Source: Bog-159 sp963785255
GTDB lineage: Bacteria > Acidobacteriota > Terriglobia > Bryobacterales > Bryobacteraceae
Direction: 5' to 3'
Assembly: GCA_963785255.1 (NCBI GenBank)
Contig: CAWAUR010000013.1
Span: 868,001 to 932,000, forward strand
DNA: 64,000 bases
Part shown: positions 61,515-64,000 of the stretch, in pieces
Layout: every line of letters begins with the position of its first letter
How positions within the stretch are numbered: position 1 is the stretch's first letter
Notes under the pieces: generated by a model
What the model was told of the DNA's origin: nothing
Databases searched by the model: none
What the model saw: the letters and a program-made list of their open reading frames with translations, nothing else
Made by a program: the position numbers and the translations under genes

Positions 61515-63167
61515 GTGAACTTGACCCTCGCCGCCGTTGTCAAATTCGGAAGCAAGCTACTCTTCTCGAGCGCCGCATTCGCCATGTGCATGTTTGCGCA
61601 AACGGCGCCTACCGCTCCAGTCACCGGAGGCGCCGTCCGCGGCTATCTGGTGGGGCCGGGCGCGGTGTTTAAGGCGATTCCGTTTGCCGAGCCTCCCGTG
61701 GGCGCCTGGCGATGGCGCGAGCCGCAGCCGGTCAAGCCCTGGCGCGGCGTCCGCGATGCCACACGCTATGCGGCTGCCTGCGAGCAGATTCCCATCGGCA
61801 CCGGCGCCTTCCTCGGGCCCCTCGCACACCGCTACGGTGTCAGCCTGCCCACGCCCGCCTGGGAGATTTCCGAAGACTGCCTCTATCTGAATGTCTGGAC
61901 GCCGGAATGGCCGCCCAAAGAACCGCACGCCGTAATGTACTGGATGCATGGCGGGTCGAACCGCATCGGCAGCGGCAACGAAGCGGGCTACGATGGCGCA
62001 CAACTGGCGCGCCACGGCGTCGTGGTGGTGACCATCAATTACCGGCTGGGCGCCTTGGGTTTCTTTGCCCATCCGGAGCTGACGCGCGAATCGCCGCGCC
62101 GCGCCTCCGGCAATTATGGCTTGCTCGATCAGATTGCGGGGCTGCGATGGGTGCGCGACAACATCGCGAAATTCGGCGGGGACCCCGCGCGGGTGACCGT
62201 GTTTGGCGAGTCGGCCGGCGCGGTGGATGCGGGCATGCTGCTCTGTTCGCCGCTTGCTACGGGTCTGTTCGCGCGCGCCATTCTGGAGAGCGGCCCGGTG
62301 CTGGGCATCGCGTATGCGCATCCGCTGGCCGAAGCGGAACGGTTCGGCGAACGGCTGGGAAAGCTGGCATTGGCCGGCGCCGCGGGCGGCTACATCCTCG
62401 AGCGCCTCCGCGGGTTGCCCCCGCAAGCCATCCTGGGCGCCGCGGTGAAGGCCGCCAGGCAGGCGCCCAATCCCGAATTCGTGCTGGATGGCTTTGCCCT
62501 CACCCGTACCCCGCAAGCCACATTCGCCGGCGGTAAACAGCAGCCGGTGGCATTCATTATCGGCAACAATGGGCGCGAAGCCAGCGCGTTCCGGACTGCA
62601 TCCGGCGCGCCGTTGGCTGTGGATCGCGGGCCCCTGAAGACGCTGCATATCAGTTACGGAAGCATGGCTCCGCTCGCCATGGCCGCATACGAAATCGACT
62701 CTCACATGGGCCGCCAGGCCGCCGCCGACGATTGGCTGAACGATGCCCTGATGACCTGTCCCGCCGACGCCATGGCCACGCTCAACGCCGCCGCCGGACA
62801 TCCCTCTTTCGTGTACCAATTCCGCCGTTCCATCCCAGGCCAAGGGGAAAAGGATTTGGGATCGTTTCATAGCCTGGAGCTGCCTTACGTCTTCGGGGCG
62901 CTCGATCAGCCGGTATGGCGTTGGCTTCGTTTTGAAAAAAAGGACGCCGCGTTGGCCGCGGATATCCAGAGCTATTGGACCAACTTCGCCAAGACGGGCG
63001 ATCCCAACGGCGGCGGGCTTCCGCAATGGCGCGCGTTCACGGCGGGCTCGGAAGCTTACATGGAGTTCGGCAACAACGGCCGCGCGCATCCCCGGCTGGG
63101 CGGACGGCCGGCGTTCTGCGCCCTGGATATTCCGAAACTGAAACAGCGCCTCATCGAAAATCAGTGA
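61515..63167 (+). CDS. Type-B carboxylesterase
   Basis: 550 aa from a GTG at 61515. Signal peptide about res 1-29 (ends MFAQT). Alpha/beta-hydrolase of the carboxylesterase type B/cholinesterase family: SEDCLYLNVWTP, oxyanion-hole region WMHGGSNRIGSGNE, nucleophile Ser in GGDPARVTVFGESAGAV. The catalytic His is expected in the DLGSFHSLELPYVFG segment (FHSLELPYVF motif), and an Asp/Glu lies near VAFIIGNNGREAS. Likely an exported esterase acting on organic esters; the acyl specificity is unknown. Confidence 0.9.
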   Translation: MNLTLAAVVKFGSKLLFSSAAFAMCMFAQTAPTAPVTGGAVRGYLVGPGAVFKAIPFAEPPVGAWRWREPQPVKPWRGVRDATRYAAACEQIPIGTGAFLGPLAHRYGVSLPTPAWEISEDCLYLNVWTPEWPPKEPHAVMYWMHGGSNRIGSGNEAGYDGAQLARHGVVVVTINYRLGALGFFAHPELTRESPRRASGNYGLLDQIAGLRWVRDNIAKFGGDPARVTVFGESAGAVDAGMLLCSPLATGLFARAILESGPVLGIAYAHPLAEAERFGERLGKLALAGAAGGYILERLRGLPPQAILGAAVKAARQAPNPEFVLDGFALTRTPQATFAGGKQQPVAFIIGNNGREASAFRTASGAPLAVDRGPLKTLHISYGSMAPLAMAAYEIDSHMGRQAAADDWLNDALMTCPADAMATLNAAAGHPSFVYQFRRSIPGQGEKDLGSFHSLELPYVFGALDQPVWRWLRFEKKDAALAADIQSYWTNFAKTGDPNGGGLPQWRAFTAGSEAYMEFGNNGRAHPRLGGRPAFCALDIPKLKQRLIENQ

Positions 63168-63493
63168 CTCACCGATCTCCTCTAAGCAGGCTGCGGTAAA
63201 GACCCGGAACCGCTTGCTTACGCGCGCGGCTCAGAGGCCGGTCCCAGTACTTACATCAACTTACCGAGCCGCGACCGTCAGGGAGCGGTCTTTCCGCAAC
63301 CTACTAGGCCAAAAACCCTGCCCCGCCAAGGTTAAATCGTCAACCACTTCAGTTACACAGTAACTGTACTCTCGACCAGCACGGAAACCCTCACGGTATG
63401 TTGGCAACTCAGCCCCTTGGCGGCCGATAAGAGTTTCAGGCCTAATGCTCTTGTATAGATTTGGCCGCACTCAGACTTGAGGAGTCAGAACTA
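63168..63493. other. Intergenic region with one dispersed repeat
   Basis: The only clear feature is a repeat copy at about 63256-63292. A 69-residue minus-strand frame (63261-63470) ends in the repeat-encoded RSLTVAAR and contains REYSYCVTEVVDDLTLAG. It has no family match that I recognise and is not called as a gene. Confidence 0.5.
63256..63292. repeat. Dispersed repeat, CCGCGACCGTGAGGGAGCG family
   Basis: CTTACCGAGCCGCGACCGTC then AGGGAGCGGTC. Isolated copy upstream of the right-edge gene. Confidence 0.8.
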
Positions 63494-64000
63494 ATGCAAA
63501 TGAGAACGATAAGACTTTCGCGCCGCGCGTTTCTGGCGCTGGCATTGGCGCCCGTCTCACTTTGGGCGCAGCCCTGCACGATTTCCAACACCACGAATTG
63601 CCCCTCCACAGGTATCTACGCAGGGCCGCCGTCTCTGCCCGCATTTCTCAATGGGGCCTATTCGTCATTCACGGGAATCAATGCTTTCACCGCCGCTATG
63701 CCACAGGCGCCAGTCACTTTGTCAGCGCAATTGACGGGTTTGTCGTCTACCTATATTAGTAGCGACCCCAGGACTTGCCCTAATAGCGGCAATTGCGTTT
63801 TTAATAACATCGCCAACGAAGAAGCCTATATCTCGTCGATGCTTAGTCCCTATCCGGCGGGCGTGGGCTTGCACAGCGTGGATATCAACATCTGGATGGG
63901 GCCTTTCATGAAGGCATCGCAATATGCGGGCGCCTGTGCGGCTTACGGGACTTGCGGTGCGCCGGCCTATCCGAATTGGTACCAGAATAGCCTGGCGGTC
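63494..64000 (+). CDS. Exported protein of unknown function, truncated by window edge
   Basis: 169 codons visible from ATG 63494 (GGAG 10 bases upstream) with no stop before the end of the window. The leader RLSRRAFLALALAPVSLWAQ has a twin-arginine motif and a hydrophobic core ending at AQ-P. The mature part has cysteine pairs (PCTISNTTNC, RTCPNSGNC, GACAAYGTC) and VDINIWMGPFMKASQYAG. No family recognised from the visible part. Confidence 0.75.
   Translation, partial: MQMRTIRLSRRAFLALALAPVSLWAQPCTISNTTNCPSTGIYAGPPSLPAFLNGAYSSFTGINAFTAAMPQAPVTLSAQLTGLSSTYISSDPRTCPNSGNCVFNNIANEEAYISSMLSPYPAGVGLHSVDINIWMGPFMKASQYAGACAAYGTCGAPAYPNWYQNSLAV

Overview
The window is GC-rich bacterial chromosome, most likely Acidobacteriota of the Solibacter/Bryobacter group. 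The evidence is a secreted-protein C-terminal domain of the type first catalogued in Solibacter (3' half of the split gene at 46631-48163), two intact GloVer-repeat proteins, CRTAC1/UnbV and TPR/carboxypeptidase-regulatory secreted proteins, and a very high load of short dispersed palindromic repeats. This placement is inference from gene content. No rRNA, tRNA, CRISPR array or prophage was found.

Layout. 1-2.8 kb: an insertion sequence (270-2796) whose transposase fuses a DruA-like (DUF4338) region to a Tn5-type DDE domain, with a possible -1 frameshift near its 3' end. 2.8-6.3 kb: a minus-strand operon of O-antigen ligase, APH-like kinase and an atypical enolase paralogue. 6.5-12.4 kb: DUF3455 protein, M13 metallopeptidase, RmuC and a DksA-like regulator; the convergent M13/rmuC junction is triplicated in tandem. 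12.6-17 kb: an orphan membrane gene between inverted repeats, then a CRTAC1 protein with a NarL-type two-component pair. 17-25.2 kb: frameshifted ChbG-like deacetylase, two GloVer proteins, small secreted proteins, a ParA ATPase and aspartate kinase.

25.3-30.3 kb is the most coherent functional unit: five overlapping or abutting plus-strand genes (DUF3047, NAD-dependent epimerase/CerR-like, AUR1-like PAP2 enzyme, GNAT-like acyltransferase, serine-palmitoyltransferase-like enzyme) that together look like a bacterial sphingolipid (ceramide plus head group) operon. The epimerase gene carries an in-frame 109-bp palindromic insertion. 30.3-41.7 kb: a decayed PIN toxin-antitoxin module, a membrane spermidine-synthase-like protein, an RsbW/STAS pair, a TPR protein, PDZ protein, ArsR-like regulator, CBM9-like protein and two tandem phosphohexomutases.

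41.7-48.2 kb is a decay zone: a partial duplication of the second mutase around a DUF2283 gene, and three broken secreted-protein genes, two of them cut by one inversion of about 3.9 kb. 48.2-64 kb: DoxX-like protein, glycerophosphodiesterase, YdcF-like protein, arylsulfotransferase-like protein, a cysteine-rich protein, an O-antigen-ligase-like fusion, a GT-C-like membrane protein, GMP synthase, a tandem hairpin array, S41 peptidase, HDOD protein, beta-barrel protein, carboxylesterase and a gene running off the right edge.

At least five repeat families recur: double-hairpin REP-like units that also form the IS ends; CCTACGAGG-loop palindromes; the 'CCGCGACCGTGAGGGAGCG' family; 'CAGATNNACACAGAT' repeats; and a 51-bp hairpin array. 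Several lie inside or across coding sequence, so repeat insertion is actively shaping genes here.
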